Source of the DNA: Monoplex corrugatus
Taxonomy: Eukaryota; Mollusca; Gastropoda; Littorinimorpha; Ranellidae
Assembly (NCBI GenBank): GCA_030674185.1
Contig: CM060312.1
Span: 52,340,168-52,382,667, forward strand
DNA: 42,500 bases
Reading direction: 5' to 3'
Every line of letters begins with the position of its first letter. The first letter of the stretch is position 1. Under the pieces are notes generated by a model that searched no databases, was not told the DNA's origin, and worked only from the letters and a program-made list of their open reading frames with translations. Shown here piece after piece: positions 1 to 11,032 of this stretch. The translations under genes were made by a program, and so were the position numbers.

Positions 1-203
1 ACATACACACAAAAACAACACCATTAAAAACAAATCATCACATATTATTTCAGGGTCAATCGACATTAGGCTTGTTTCTACCGAGTCCACCTTTTTGAAG
101 CTTGCTTCCTTGTGAAATATTTTCATGAGGTTTATCTGTAAAACATGTTCGGTCAAAGCCTTGTATAACAACAACGTATCTATGGAAATACTTCCAATAC
201 ATG

Positions 204-297
204 GACAGACAGACAGGCAGGCAGGCAGGCAGGTAGGCACACACGCGCGCGCAGATACACACACAGACACACACACAGACACACACACACACGCACG

Positions 298-334
<37 letters not shown>

Positions 335-353
335 CACATACACACACACAAAT
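204..353. repeat. (AGGC)n then (CA)n microsatellite
   Basis: A short run of GACA/GGCA units passes into an interrupted CA dinucleotide array. The translated Cys/Val and Thr/His open frames over it are products of the dinucleotide and not genes. Confidence 0.9.
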
Positions 354-1329
354 TCACATACCCACACCCATCGCCATCACCGTCACTATCACCATTACAA
401 TTATTATTTCCACCTCCGCCCCCACCACCACCATAAACAGCAGCACAGCCAACATCTAATAGTAAACACAGAGATAAGAACCACTGAAGCAGACAGAGTA
501 GGCAAACATGACACAAGCCATTAGTACAAACCACACAAAACCAGCCCCACTGTCTGAACGGCTGTTAATTATCAACAATGTCGAACGCTGTGAAATGATT
601 AAAGGGGGATAATAGCGCTCCGCTAACAACCAACAAATTGACATCTTTCGTTACTGCTCATAAAATAATCGAGCGAGGTTGCCAAATGAAATGATTTTAT
701 TATCATTATCATTATTGCTAAAAGCCCAATACGCAGAGCCACATTAGGACTATAACCATATCATAGCATACACAACACTACGCTGACCCTTAAAAAACCA
801 ATAAAACAAAACAAAATACAAGAACGCTTGGAAAAGAAAATTCAGTACACATATATATTCGCACAGATAATTTAAGGATATTTCCCTGGCGTTGACCATT
901 CCGACCAATTTATCACCATGGTCAAAAAACAAACAAAACAAAACGAAATGTAAGCGTAACTAAGGACAGCAAAACATGTACAGGTGTATATAGAAACTGG
1001 TCTAAATTTCCTAAAATTGCTTCTGCACGTCACATTTCCTAGAGCCAAAAATTGAGGTAATATAATCACCCAATTATCAGTACAAAGAAAAAGTATGCAA
1101 AGTTTTATCGAACACATACAGGTGAACAGGTAAAGCAAAAAAAATGATCGGAAAAGATGACAGAAAGCAAATGAGAAAGGCAGAAACAAAGAGAGTGACA
1201 GGAAAGAGGGAATTGCTGGCACAACGTTTTCAGAGGGTGGGGAATGCTGTTCATACTGAAAGAGCCCCCGGCATCCCCAGGGGGGAAAGTGGAATAGTAA
1301 CTGGATTCGAACGTATCCTAATTTTGAAC
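354..1329. other. intergenic, no gene recognised
   Basis: I read both strands and found only short unrelated open frames without domain character. There is a little CAC/CAT-rich sequence at 360-433. Nothing here can be assigned. Confidence 0.6.
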
Positions 1330-1437
1330 GACGGGCGCGGTAATTAGGTGGGAAAACGTCGAACTTCCAGTCCAAAGGTCCTGGGTTCGATCCGCCTTAG
1401 CACCTCCACCCGGTTGGGTAATAGGTGGAGATTTTTC
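1330..1437 (+). repeat. tRNA-derived SINE head
   Basis: A near-consensus RNA polymerase III B box, GGTTCGATCC, lies at 1384-1393. An A-box-like stretch lies about 45 bases upstream and an anticodon-arm-like segment lies between them. After the tRNA-like part comes a short module ending in GGTGGAGATTTTTCT. I recognise that module from abundant gastropod SINEs. The head cannot fold into a normal tRNA and lacks a clean acceptor stem, so it is not a functional tRNA gene. Confidence 0.65.
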
Positions 1438-1724
1438 TTTTTTTCCTCTTTTTGTGTAGGATCATTGCTCTGAGGAAGGTTACCATTGTGCTCACCTTTT
1501 TTTCGTCCCATTTTCTACGCCACCATAATGGCCACAGAAGATGGAAGAGTTTTTACAATGCGGTGATGATGATGTCAGTGAGGAAAACGATAATCATGAT
1601 GCTGTGCAATTCCATCTAGGACTGAGACTGCATGGCAGGGTTGTACTCTACGCCTACTATCGTAATGTATCCTGGCATCAACCAGGCCCATGAGATACAG
1701 ACCCCTGCGGTGCTGGTCAGAAGG
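1438..1724 (+). repeat. repeat family X, copy 1 (between SINE head and SINE body)
   Basis: This segment lies between two perfect copies of the 15-mer GGTGGAGATTTTTCT (about 1424-1438 and 1726-1740). It contains a GAT-rich stretch, then a CATCTAG-containing core, then CCAGG...ATACAGAC. A divergent relative of the whole segment occurs at 36090-36365 and also ends in TGGAGATTTT. It may be an insertion into the SINE, with the 15-mer as target-site duplication. It may instead be an alternative SINE head that shares the same downstream module. Confidence 0.55.
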
Positions 1725-1995
1725 GTGGAGATTTTTCTAATCTCTCATGTGTACAGACCTGCCATGCCACAATATCTTTCGTGCGTAAACACACACACAT
1801 CATCAAATATACGCAGGTTAAAGATCTTGTGAGCCATGTCAGTGTTTACAAGCTTATGGAAACATGAAAACAGCCAGCATTCACACCCCCGACAACAGAG
1901 TATGAATGCCTTAATAGGTGGGTAAAGAAAACTTCTACACACGTTAAAGCCCACTCGTGTATTCGAGAGCACGTACGTGAGAGTTGCAGATCACG
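1725..1995 (+). repeat. SINE body and 3' portion
   Basis: The sequence starts at the shared GTGGAGATTTTTC module. It runs through a part with GTGTACAGACCTGCCA, CGCAGGTTAAAGATCTTG and AAGCCCACTCGTGTATTCGA, and ends near GAGAGTTGCAGATCACGGAC. I recognise this order of motifs, from memory, as the conserved body of a widespread gastropod SINE. It runs directly into a CA microsatellite, which may have grown from the SINE tail. Confidence 0.6.
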
Positions 1996-1996
1996 G

Positions 1997-2312
<316 letters not shown>

Positions 2313-2475
2313 CAAGCACGAACGAAGATACACATTCCCTCCGGCTGAGATGAACATTCTGCCTTATCTTTCCTACAGGAGGAAAAAAATTACAAAAAAG
2401 AATCACAGCATGTATTATGTGCAACCTGGATTATCTAGGAAATGTCTTTTACAAGCGGTCATCTATATTTGTAGT

Positions 2476-2868
2476 AAAGAAATGTGGTTTCTAAGATGAA
2501 TGTTGAGAGTTCAATGGACAGCAAAGAAAATAAATGAGACAGTTTTGAAGGAAGCAGACACAAGTAGAACAGTATTAAAATGTTAAGGAAAAAACAAGCA
2601 ACATTTATTGGACAATTTATGAGGAAATAGAAATTAGAGCATCTTGTCACAACAGGAAAGTTGGAGGAAAAGAGAGCACCAGGTAGACTCAGGGAGAAAA
2701 TATTGCACGGACTTGCAAAGTGGCTGAGAACAGAGAGGGTGGGAGATGTGCTTGCAATGACAAATTCGTATGGAGGGCCATGATTGCCATTGTTATGCGG
2801 CAGGGCACATGACGATGATGACGACGATGATGATGATGATGATAATGATGATGATAATGATGATGAAA
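2476..2868 (+). mobile_element. LINE family G, 3' fragment with (GAT)n tail
   Basis: The sequence matches the C-terminal RT region and 3'UTR of the G element at 21390-23400 and 29166-29708. The region coding for the MWFLR-RMLRV motif is recognisable but broken by stops. The landmark GAGCACCAGGTAGA is present, as is the terminal GGCA-C-TGA followed by GAT repeats (2810-2868). It is more diverged than the copy at 29166, so probably older. It lies immediately 3' of the first receptor gene, in the opposite orientation. Confidence 0.75.
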
Positions 2869-2968
2869 ATATCACTACATCATGTGTAGTAAACAGAATA
2901 ACACAGTACTTCAGATACCTCAGGCTGTCATACATCTTGGTATAGCATGGAGCCACTCCATAATGTAA

Positions 2969-5692
2969 TTATTTATTATCATGCAAGTCAGCATGCGATT
3001 CCAGCCACTTTAACAGTTCTGTCTCCCGGGATTTTCTTCGTTTTTCTGCAAGTGTGTTAAAGGTATATACAAATGGATTAAGAGCAGAGTTTAAGGGCAG
3101 CACGAAGATAGCTAAGGCAGCATTTATCTCTCCAGGCATGGGAATACCAGCTAATGCCAGAAATCCACACAGTCCAACAGGAAACCAGCACATGAAATCT
3201 GTTACAGCCACAGTGATCAACCGCCGTGCTATAGTCATGTCTCGTGATGCTTTGTTCATGTTAGTTTTCAGTGTGTTCTTCTGTATTGACCAGTAGATAA
3301 AAGCTTGGCCAGCTGAGATCAGTACAAACACAATGAAATTAAAGACAATTAAAACACCAAAGGAATAATCTTGTCCTTTAAAAATTTTACGAGTGACTGG
3401 GAGTGGGATACAGATACCTGTCTGACTGTAGAACTCCCAGTGTGACGTCACTGGAAGTAAAGGCAACAAGGCAACAAGCCAGCCAACCAACCAAGTCAGC
3501 AGACAAGCCAGTGCTGCTGATGTTCTTTCAAATCGTAAGGTGCTGAATGGAAAATGAAGGACAATGAAACGATCCAGTGTGATGAGCCAGATGGTCAGAG
3601 CTGATACTTCACTGGACAGCAGAGACAGAAAACCAGCCACTTTACAGGCCACACTGCTTGTCCATGTGTCATCATAATATAGATATCTGCCACGGAAGAG
3701 TTCATCAGCCACACCAATAATAGCAATGTAAACACCCATCTGAAAGTCAGCCATGGTCAGATTGGTGACAAACACACTGAAGCCACTTGAAGAAGTTTTC
3801 TTCTGTGCACACAAACGTACAACAAAACAGAACATGTTACCAATCATTGACAGACAGCTGATCAGCCAGAGAAATACTCGGTACATTGCTGATTGAAGTA
3901 AATCTTCACATGACGATATTTCGTCTTTAGGGGAATAGCAAAACGTATGATCAAAGTTAGGTGGAAGTATTTCCTTGCAGCACAATTTATAATTCACTGT
4001 CGATATGACATGGAGATGGATAAGATCTTTGAATACGTCAGGTGAAAATGTTTTCACAGGACTACCTTCCATGTATAACGCCGTTAACTTTGGTGTAAGC
4101 TGAAAACCACTAGTACTGATGGTATTGATAGTGGTAAACGTCAAATTCAGTTTCACCAGTCTGGAAAACTTGGACAAGACTTTGGTGTCAAATACTGTCA
4201 GTGTGGTATATGACAGATCTATCGTTGTGAGTACACTTTGCTGAATATCAGACAAGGGATCAGAGTGGAGTGAAGTGACGGGATTGTTGGACAGGGACAT
4301 TGTCTGTAGATTGTCTAAACCAACAAAATAAGTCATGTTGACATGTTGTAGTTTGTTGCCAGTGAGATCAAGAAACTGTAAGTTGGGTAACTTCATGTTG
4401 GACAGGACAGTCAAAGAACATTGAACAAGTTTCAGATGAATAAGGTAGGTATGATTACTCACATCAGACAGATTCATTCCTGTACCTGTGGCATCTAAGT
4501 AACGGAGCTGTGGAAAGAGGTGAGCAGAGAAAGGCTGATAACACAGGAATGTGTAACCTTGACACAGACAGCCCACAGGACAGGTCACACCACACGACAA
4601 TTCATCATCATACAGTGGGCAGTGAGGCCAGCCATCACACAGATGGTCAACATGTAGACATATCATGGAAGTTCTGCATCGAAAGAATCCCGGACAGGTG
4701 AGTTCATTACATACCTCTTCGTCCTCATGGTCCATACAGTCGTACATTCCATTGCATCGTGTGTAGACAGGTAGACAGTCATTGAACTTACCGGGACAAC
4801 GGTAGTGGCTGTCAGGACAGGACTCGTTGGACTTCATTGGTGTTGAAATGAAAATGTTGATGTTATCGTAATTGATGAGAACAGGAGACGGAAAAATTGG
4901 TGCCTGGTCAATTTCCTTGTGTCTGTAATGATTACAGTTCAGTTCATCTGATTCGTCCTGACAATGGCACACATGATCACAGACAACATCATAGGACACA
5001 CACTGACCATTAGTACAGGTAAACATGCTGACACATGGAGGATGCTTACAGAAAGACTCATCACTCTTATCCTGACAGTCTTGCAAACGGTTGCATACCA
5101 GGGTGTATGACAGTGTGGTGACGTCATCATCACAGACAAACAAAGGGACAAAAATGACGTGATCAACCACTGAATCAAACCCACCATATGTTTGTGACAA
5201 GTGATCAGAAAAGGTACAAGAGAATATGTGACCTTGACCACACACGTCATACTGCTGTGAGCCACACAGTAGAAATACGTGTGTCACGTGACCATCAGGA
5301 CACGTCATCAGAGATGTGTGTGTGTGGAGAGGAAAAGGGGTCCTGGTCAATGTTATTGCTTGTGAAGGATGGTGATTCTGATTTGTCTTAAATTCACACA
5401 TTACAGTAGGGTCCCGCCTATAAAATACCTGACTTAATTTACATGCCACAAACTGATTTGTAGCGACGTAAATACATATTGGCATATTTCCTGCAACTGA
5501 ATTCCGTTGATCTTGAAACAAAACAGAATGGTAAAGAACCGTTCTGTCTTTAGTGATGATGTTCTTTCTGTACATGTTGAGAAACGACATATTGCCAATG
5601 CTCAAGCCGACGGAAACCCGGTCAGGGATATAGAAATATGGACTGGTTATAGTGTTAACTAGTCCAGGCCAGTCTGCCTCACATTTAGGCAT
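2969..5692 (-). CDS. LDLa/LRR G-protein-coupled receptor, GRL101-like (receptor 1, main exon)
   Basis: One uninterrupted 907-residue frame. Residues 1-100 read as the second half of a C-type-lectin-like domain, closing at a CEFK motif. LDLa modules with Cys and acidic SDE motifs lie at about 182-215, 219-253, 292-328 and 333-367. A cysteine-rich cap and leucine-rich repeats follow (370-560). The 7TM domain spans about 604-877. It has NLTMAD in TM2 (Asp649), TLDRF in TM3 in place of DRY (Arg708), CWFP in TM6 (835-838) and NPFVY in TM7 (872-876). The C-tail is short and basic. The combination of LDLa, LRR and 7TM is that of snail GRL101 and type C LGR/relaxin-type receptors. It should be a plasma-membrane receptor; ligand unknown. 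The first methionine is not a real start, because the protein continues upstream in another frame (5685-6325). There is a diverged tandem paralogue at 16880. Confidence 0.88.
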   Translation of the reverse strand: MPKCEADWPGLVNTITSPYFYIPDRVSVGLSIGNMSFLNMYRKNIITKDRTVLYHSVLFQDQRNSVAGNMPICIYVATNQFVACKLSQVFYRRDPTVMCEFKTNQNHHPSQAITLTRTPFPLHTHTSLMTCPDGHVTHVFLLCGSQQYDVCGQGHIFSCTFSDHLSQTYGGFDSVVDHVIFVPLFVCDDDVTTLSYTLVCNRLQDCQDKSDESFCKHPPCVSMFTCTNGQCVSYDVVCDHVCHCQDESDELNCNHYRHKEIDQAPIFPSPVLINYDNINIFISTPMKSNESCPDSHYRCPGKFNDCLPVYTRCNGMYDCMDHEDEEVCNELTCPGFFRCRTSMICLHVDHLCDGWPHCPLYDDELSCGVTCPVGCLCQGYTFLCYQPFSAHLFPQLRYLDATGTGMNLSDVSNHTYLIHLKLVQCSLTVLSNMKLPNLQFLDLTGNKLQHVNMTYFVGLDNLQTMSLSNNPVTSLHSDPLSDIQQSVLTTIDLSYTTLTVFDTKVLSKFSRLVKLNLTFTTINTISTSGFQLTPKLTALYMEGSPVKTFSPDVFKDLIHLHVISTVNYKLCCKEILPPNFDHTFCYSPKDEISSCEDLLQSAMYRVFLWLISCLSMIGNMFCFVVRLCAQKKTSSSGFSVFVTNLTMADFQMGVYIAIIGVADELFRGRYLYYDDTWTSSVACKVAGFLSLLSSEVSALTIWLITLDRFIVLHFPFSTLRFERTSAALACLLTWLVGWLVALLPLLPVTSHWEFYSQTGICIPLPVTRKIFKGQDYSFGVLIVFNFIVFVLISAGQAFIYWSIQKNTLKTNMNKASRDMTIARRLITVAVTDFMCWFPVGLCGFLALAGIPMPGEINAALAIFVLPLNSALNPFVYTFNTLAEKRRKSRETELLKWLESHADLHDNK
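2972..2977 (-). promoter_or_regulatory. possible polyadenylation signal overlapping the stop codon
   Basis: AATAAA on the minus strand is formed by the last two sense codons of receptor 1 and abuts its TAA stop. Use of this signal would give an almost absent 3'UTR. It may be fortuitous, since the hexamer arises readily from Asn-Lys-stop. Confidence 0.25.
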
Positions 5693-6325
5693 ACCAGTTT
5701 ACGACTCCCAAAGAGTTGCAGTATTTGTTCATCAGTTCATACCAACCGTTTTTATTAGTACTTGTATATGGAACATGAACAAATTTGAAGCAATTGTTAC
5801 ATAACGCCACCAAACCCTGACAGTCAGGACTGCTGAAAGGACAGTGTTCTGTTTCATCCTGTCCATCTTCACACTCTGACTTCAGGTTACAGTCCAAATG
5901 TTGCTGAAAGCTGGAATAGTGATCAACAGAACAGTTGAAGAATCCACTGGGTAACTTTTGGGGTGTCTGACTTCCAGGGTGAAAGGAAAAGAACAGTCTG
6001 AAAGACTGTTGTGCGTCCAACCATTTATTGTAGAAATATTTAATTCTGAGGGTTGAGATGTGGAAAACACACTGATACCTGCTTTGCCTGTTGTCCTCCC
6101 ACACCTTGTAATATGACCCGGTATGGGAGCGTGTATAAAGTCTGACCATCATATAATAATCAAACTTTATCATTTTTCTTATACTAATCATAATGGCGTG
6201 TCCACCTGGGACAGAGACGTGTGTGCACACGAAGCCTGTTGTACCGAATTTCCCTGTTGGTATAATGAACCCTGATAACGGTGATGTCTTCACCAACAGC
6301 AGGTTTGGAGGCAAAGAATCGTTTC
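5685..6325 (-). CDS. receptor 1, upstream exon: CUB-like, LDLa and start of C-type lectin domain
   Basis: This open frame encodes a CUB-like beta-rich segment and then an LDLa module (FNCSVDHYSSF through CEDGQDETEHC). It ends with the first half of a C-type-lectin-like domain (CQGLVALCNNCFKF). It ends at a TAA that overlaps the start of the long downstream frame by 8 bases. The second receptor runs through the same domain without a break, so the frames are best explained by a small indel near 5685-5699, not an intron. A good splice acceptor (TTTGTTTTCAG on the minus strand, AG at 6326-6327) marks the likely 5' edge. Signal peptide and earlier exons are not recognised upstream. The break is either a real disabling mutation or an assembly error. 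Confidence 0.72.
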
Positions 6326-6420
6326 CTGAAAACAAACCAGCACCCCAACAGACACACCAACCATCAAACCACCCCCTAAAGTCACCCAGCCCACAATCAA
6401 AATGAGCATCCCAGAGAGAG

Positions 6421-6428
6421 AAAGAGAG

Positions 6429-6478
<50 letters not shown>

Positions 6479-6543
6479 AAGAGAGATAGATAGAGAGAGA
6501 TAGAGAGAAAGAGAGAGAAAGAGAGAGAGAGGGAGAGAGAGAA

Positions 6544-6604
<61 letters not shown>
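6421..6604. repeat. (GA)n low-complexity tract
   Basis: About 180 bases of GAGA with scattered AAAG and ATAG interruptions. It would lie in the intron upstream of the receptor 1 CUB exon. Confidence 0.92.
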
Positions 6605-6608
<4 letters not shown>

Positions 6609-7569
6609 AACTCAGAACTCTGAACTCAAATTTGTTTAATGTACATTGGCCTTAGGCCACAATACAAACACGCGCGTGGAATGGGGAGGGGATCTGGGTT
6701 TTGACAATTCCATACATATTTCATACAAACACACATGTTATTCCAGTACAATACGTTTACATGTATATATACATGTACACAAATACATACAAAAGAATAT
6801 GCACTGCACAATAATCACTGCAACTATGCTAATGAGTCAAAAGATCTCTATATTTGTATTACATCGCAGATACTTAATCGTATTATCAGAATTATGATTC
6901 ACATTAAGTCTTTAAGTTCAAACAACAGTAGGCCTACATCAGTTAGGCACACATTAAATCCTCATTCGCTCATCTGATCAATAGTTGCCAAAATCCAGTT
7001 TATCAAACCAACACTCAGCAAATTAATATCCAACACTCATTGACATAGTTCATTCATCAACAAGCCATCAATCAACAATTAAACAATCACCCAGCCAGCA
7101 AATAACCGGTCAGTTTGGTAATAAGTCGCCCAGTGAAATAATGGCGTTCAACTAAACAATCAGTCTGTCATCCAAGTGATCATTTCACAAGTCAGATTGT
7201 CGTCAAAATAATCACAAAAGGAACTGACAGTTAATCAACCACATGAATAAATCGTGGACCCTATATCGCCTTTTAATTGGAGGAAGACTCAGAATTTGAG
7301 CTTATTCGATGTATACCTTCCTAAAGTCGCAATAAATGATACAATATGAGGAGGAGGGAGGTGGAGTGAGGCCACATTAAATCTACGATTTAACAGTTCT
7401 ATAATCATGTCTCAGGACTTGAGAGCAATCCTTAAGTATTCAATAATTGATGTGAACATGATAACATATAGAAGTTCACTTACGTTAGTATTCAAGCCCT
7501 TGACCCTACAAATACAAAATTGAATGGTTAAGATCGATTTAGCACAATAATACTGTTGACAGTTGGTTA
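6605..7569. other. intronic or intergenic, no gene recognised
   Basis: The sequence is AT-rich with loose CAATCA/CAACA repetition at 6960-7230. Segments near 6610-6680 and 7285-7350 share a rough order of motifs (CTCAGAA, then TTAAT/TTCGATGTA, then CCTTAGG/CCTAAAG), hinting at two worn copies of a repeat. No exon of receptor 1 could be identified. Confidence 0.5.
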
Positions 7570-7609
7570 AACGTTTTCAAATTTTATTATCTGTGTTAAT
7601 TTAGATTCA

Positions 7610-8320
7610 TTATATTTTCTTTCGTCTATTAGTGGCATGAAAAATATACCTGGACACATTGTATCTGTTGTGTGAACTTATTGTTTTGAGTAATGTACCG
7701 AGTGGTATTTTAACCGACTCTTTCAGGAATTTTTTTCTGAGATCTGTGTATACAGGGCATTCATACATAACATGATGCTCGTTTTCAACTTGTGTCTTGC
7801 AAAATGGGCATACTTTCTTGTGAGCACACTCACTGTAACGATGTGTATTGTTATTGAGTGGTAGTACACTGAATCGCAACTGAGTAACAGCAACTCTAAA
7901 ACAATACGTATCCATGTTAGAAATGTATTTTTCTTTTTCAAAAATTGTTTTGAAAGATCTGTAGTTCCCGTATCTCTCGCGATCTCTGATTGCTCCAGTC
8001 CATCCTTGGATATACAAGTCGACAAGTCTTTGTCTGAAGATGTTTAAAAATGCCTTTACATCTGCTACTCCTTGCTGCATCCATACGATGTTAAATCCAG
8101 TCTCGCACAAGATTTTCCTTACATCTGATACCCAACAGTCCTTTCCATTTGTATCTAATTCTAGTAGCATATGGTAAGCTTTATACGGTAATCTTTCTAC
8201 ATCCATTTGTAACAGTTTAAACCAATATCTTAAGCATGAAATACTAGAATTGATATACAGTGGGCGTTTTCCCAGATCAGCATATACCATTTTGTTTGGT
8301 GTCCTTACAGGTACACCCAA
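7610..8320 (-). pseudogene. family T ORF2 C-terminal region with zinc-type motif
   Basis: A 236-residue open frame that follows the RT. It contains CPFCKTQVENEHHVMYEC, a C-x2-C...H...C arrangement like the zf-RVT motif at the end of many LINE ORF2 proteins. It ends in a basic RRKKI tail before the 3'UTR. It is separated from the RT frame by a disabled stretch at 8320-8477. Confidence 0.7.
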
Positions 8321-8476
8321 AAATCTTTTGCATACTATTAAATGTACCTTTTCAATGTGCTGCAGTCTGTTTAATCCCCAAACCTCAGATGCATATAATA
8401 GTATGGGCTGTATCTTCGCATCAAATATTTTAAAGAAAATACCATTGTCATTTCCTCGTATTTTTGGAAAGCCATG

Positions 8477-9900
8477 TTAAGCTGTACAACTGCTTTCTTT
8501 CCTTTCGTTGCTAAATGTGTTAAAGCCTAAATAACAATAGCTGTTCACCACATCCAATCTATTTCCACCAAAGAACCATTTCTCCTGCTTTCCAAGGAAA
8601 CCCCCTTTCCTAAAAACCATAATCTTTGTTTTATCAATATTTACAGTTAATTTCATGTTGTTACAGCGCGAATATAGAACATTCAATTGATTCTGTAAAC
8701 CATTAGGTGTAGTTGAAAACAATACCACATCATCTGCAATGAGTAAAATGAATAATTCCATAATACCAGGTATTAACTGAACACCATGTGTGCCCTTGTC
8801 GGCCGTTATTTGCTAATTGATTGATAAATATGGAAAATAATGTTGGGCTCACAACACAACCCTGTCTGACACCAACCGGACATTCAAACATCTCTGAGAT
8901 ATCATTGTTCACATGGATATACGAAAATAGTGACACGAACATAGCCATAACTGCAGCAAAATATTTCCCTTTTGCTCCCAGGTTTGCAATACAGTGCAGA
9001 AGTTTATCATGACTAACAGAATCAAACGCTTTTTCAAAATCGACAAAAACAACATACAATTTTCTGCCTTTCTTGTAAAGACATTTCTGAATGATGGTAT
9101 GCAAAGTGAATATATGATCAGTGGTTAAATATTTATTACGAAATCCTGCCTGACATTCTGAGATCAAATTGTTATCTTCTAACAGGTGTACAATGTCGTG
9201 TTCAATATTGAAGTATAACATTTTGAAATTATGCTTAATAGAGAAATACCTCTATAGTTATCCGCAATTTCAAGATCCCCTTTTCGGTAAATAGGAATAA
9301 TGATGGCTTTTGCCCACTCTTTAGGATATATTCCTTGGCTAAATATTTTATTAAAAAGGTTTTGAGAGGAACATCTAAATATCTTTATCGCTGTTTTTTT
9401 TAACATTTCAGCTGAAACATTGTCAATTCCACTTGCTTTCCCCGTTTTAAGTTTATCAATAGCTCGTTTAATCTCATCCTTAGATATATCTCTGTTTAGC
9501 GTATGTTCCTATTTCTCATTTAGGTCAACCTTAATATTACAATGTTCACCATCATTTTCTCCATTATTTTGAAAAACGTTTTTGAAATGATTGAACCAAA
9601 CATCAGTACTTATATCATTCTTTATTTTGTCTTTCTTTCCACAACCCATGCTTCTTAGCGTTTTCCAAAATGGTGATGAATCATTCATTTCCTTTGTTAG
9701 TGATTCTGCTTTTTGTTTCCTAAAAGCCTGTCGTTTTGTCTTTAGTAATCGTCGGTATTTTTTTCTTGCTTCCACATACAAAATCCTGTCTTCTTCCTTT
9801 CTATTTTTCCTGAAATAATTGAATTTCTGCCTACTTTCCTTTTTTGCTTGCTGGCATTCCTTATCAAACCATTCTGATCTTTTGTTCTGGTTGCGCTAAA
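8477..9900 (-). pseudogene. family T reverse transcriptase, frameshifted
   Basis: RT motifs appear in order in several overlapping frames: NYRGISLLSI at about 9250, FVDFEKAFDSV at about 9030, RQGCVVSPTLFSIFI at about 8860 and IADDVVLFS at about 8730. They are followed by a thumb region with NSYCYLG. The tyrosine of the usual YADD is replaced, giving IADD. Upstream, at 9509-9781, a basic and aromatic linker (SPFWKTLRSMG) matches the EN-RT connector of LINE proteins. At least three frame changes make it inactive. Confidence 0.8.
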
Positions 9901-10060
9901 ATGTTTTGTACATGCATGCGCTAGCATCTCTTAGACATTGTACAAAAATATCCAAAGCACTATCCATATTGCTAGGTAAAGTAATGGTGGCCAACTTCAG
10001 TCTCTTTTGGATATCTGTGTTTTTCAACATTTTGTGAAAATCGGCTTCTAGTTCTTGTTT

Positions 10061-11032
10061 TCAAATGAATTTCTCACAAAATTCGTTATTTTCTGAATAT
10101 ATTGCACAAAAATCACTTTCGACAGTATCATTTGTGGCTTCAGCAATCAAAACCACAGGTAGATGATCAGAATCTGTCCTGTTCTTCACATCAAGTGACT
10201 TAATATGTATGGATGCAAACACATCAGCAGATACAATACAATAATCTACTGGACTAGTTCCAGAGGAACCAATAAACGTACAACTGTCATCAAAGTTTGA
10301 TTCGCACAGCCTATTCAGCATAACACATTCAAAGATATTGCATATCTCAATTACTTGATTACCAAAAGTATTGATACATTTATCCTGCGAATTTCCTGGA
10401 AATATGTTATTGGCAGTGACATTCACATCAAAGTCACTGCTGTCAACACTGACGCTACAGTTTTCACACGCTGTTCTTGCATTGAAATCTCCGTTTAACA
10501 TCATGAAGAAATCATTGCATAATACATATAGGTCTAGAATACACTGTTCTAATATTTCCATACCAGAAATGCCTTGTTGACTATTCCAGTAAACGGAATC
10601 ACATGGAGGGATATATGTACATATTAATAGTATGTCTTTGTCTAAGGAAAACCGGTCTTTGGCAATTTTAACCACTATTGTATTTTCGTGTTCTACTTGA
10701 ATTTGCTCTATAAAATGCGAAAACGACTTTCTTGTTATTACAATTACTCCCCCAGAATATCTCCCTTGGTGAGATAAATTTTTGGCTTTTGATGCGAATA
10801 TTATAAAATCATTGAAAAGTGCTGATTCAAATTTAGTCGCAACAAATGTTTCGGTCAGACAAATCAGATGATGTGCGAGAAGAAAATTAATAAAATCTGT
10901 GTTCTCTAATTTTTCTAAGAATCCATTTACATTATAATTGATAAATTTGATGTTGGATCTATTTATAAAATTCTCATGAGAGTTGGTCTCAGACCCTGGC
11001 ACTGATGCAGTCACTGATGGACATGATCTCAC
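10061..11032 (-). pseudogene. family T apurinic-like endonuclease domain
   Basis: A 323-residue frame with the endonuclease landmarks in order: FINYNVNGF, LTETF, LNGDFNAR, SPVDYCIVS and SDHLPV. These supply the Asn, Glu, Asp/Asn and terminal Asp-His residues of the fold. In a live element this domain nicks the target DNA to prime reverse transcription. It is open on its own but out of frame with the RT that follows. Confidence 0.82.

Noticed and set aside
872..1375. A 167-codon minus-strand frame
   Set aside because: There is no domain character. It overlaps the SINE head and AT-rich sequence and is likely to be chance.
1337..1410. Functional tRNA gene
   Set aside because: The B box is good, but acceptor and anticodon stems do not pair. 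The head is fused to a SINE body.
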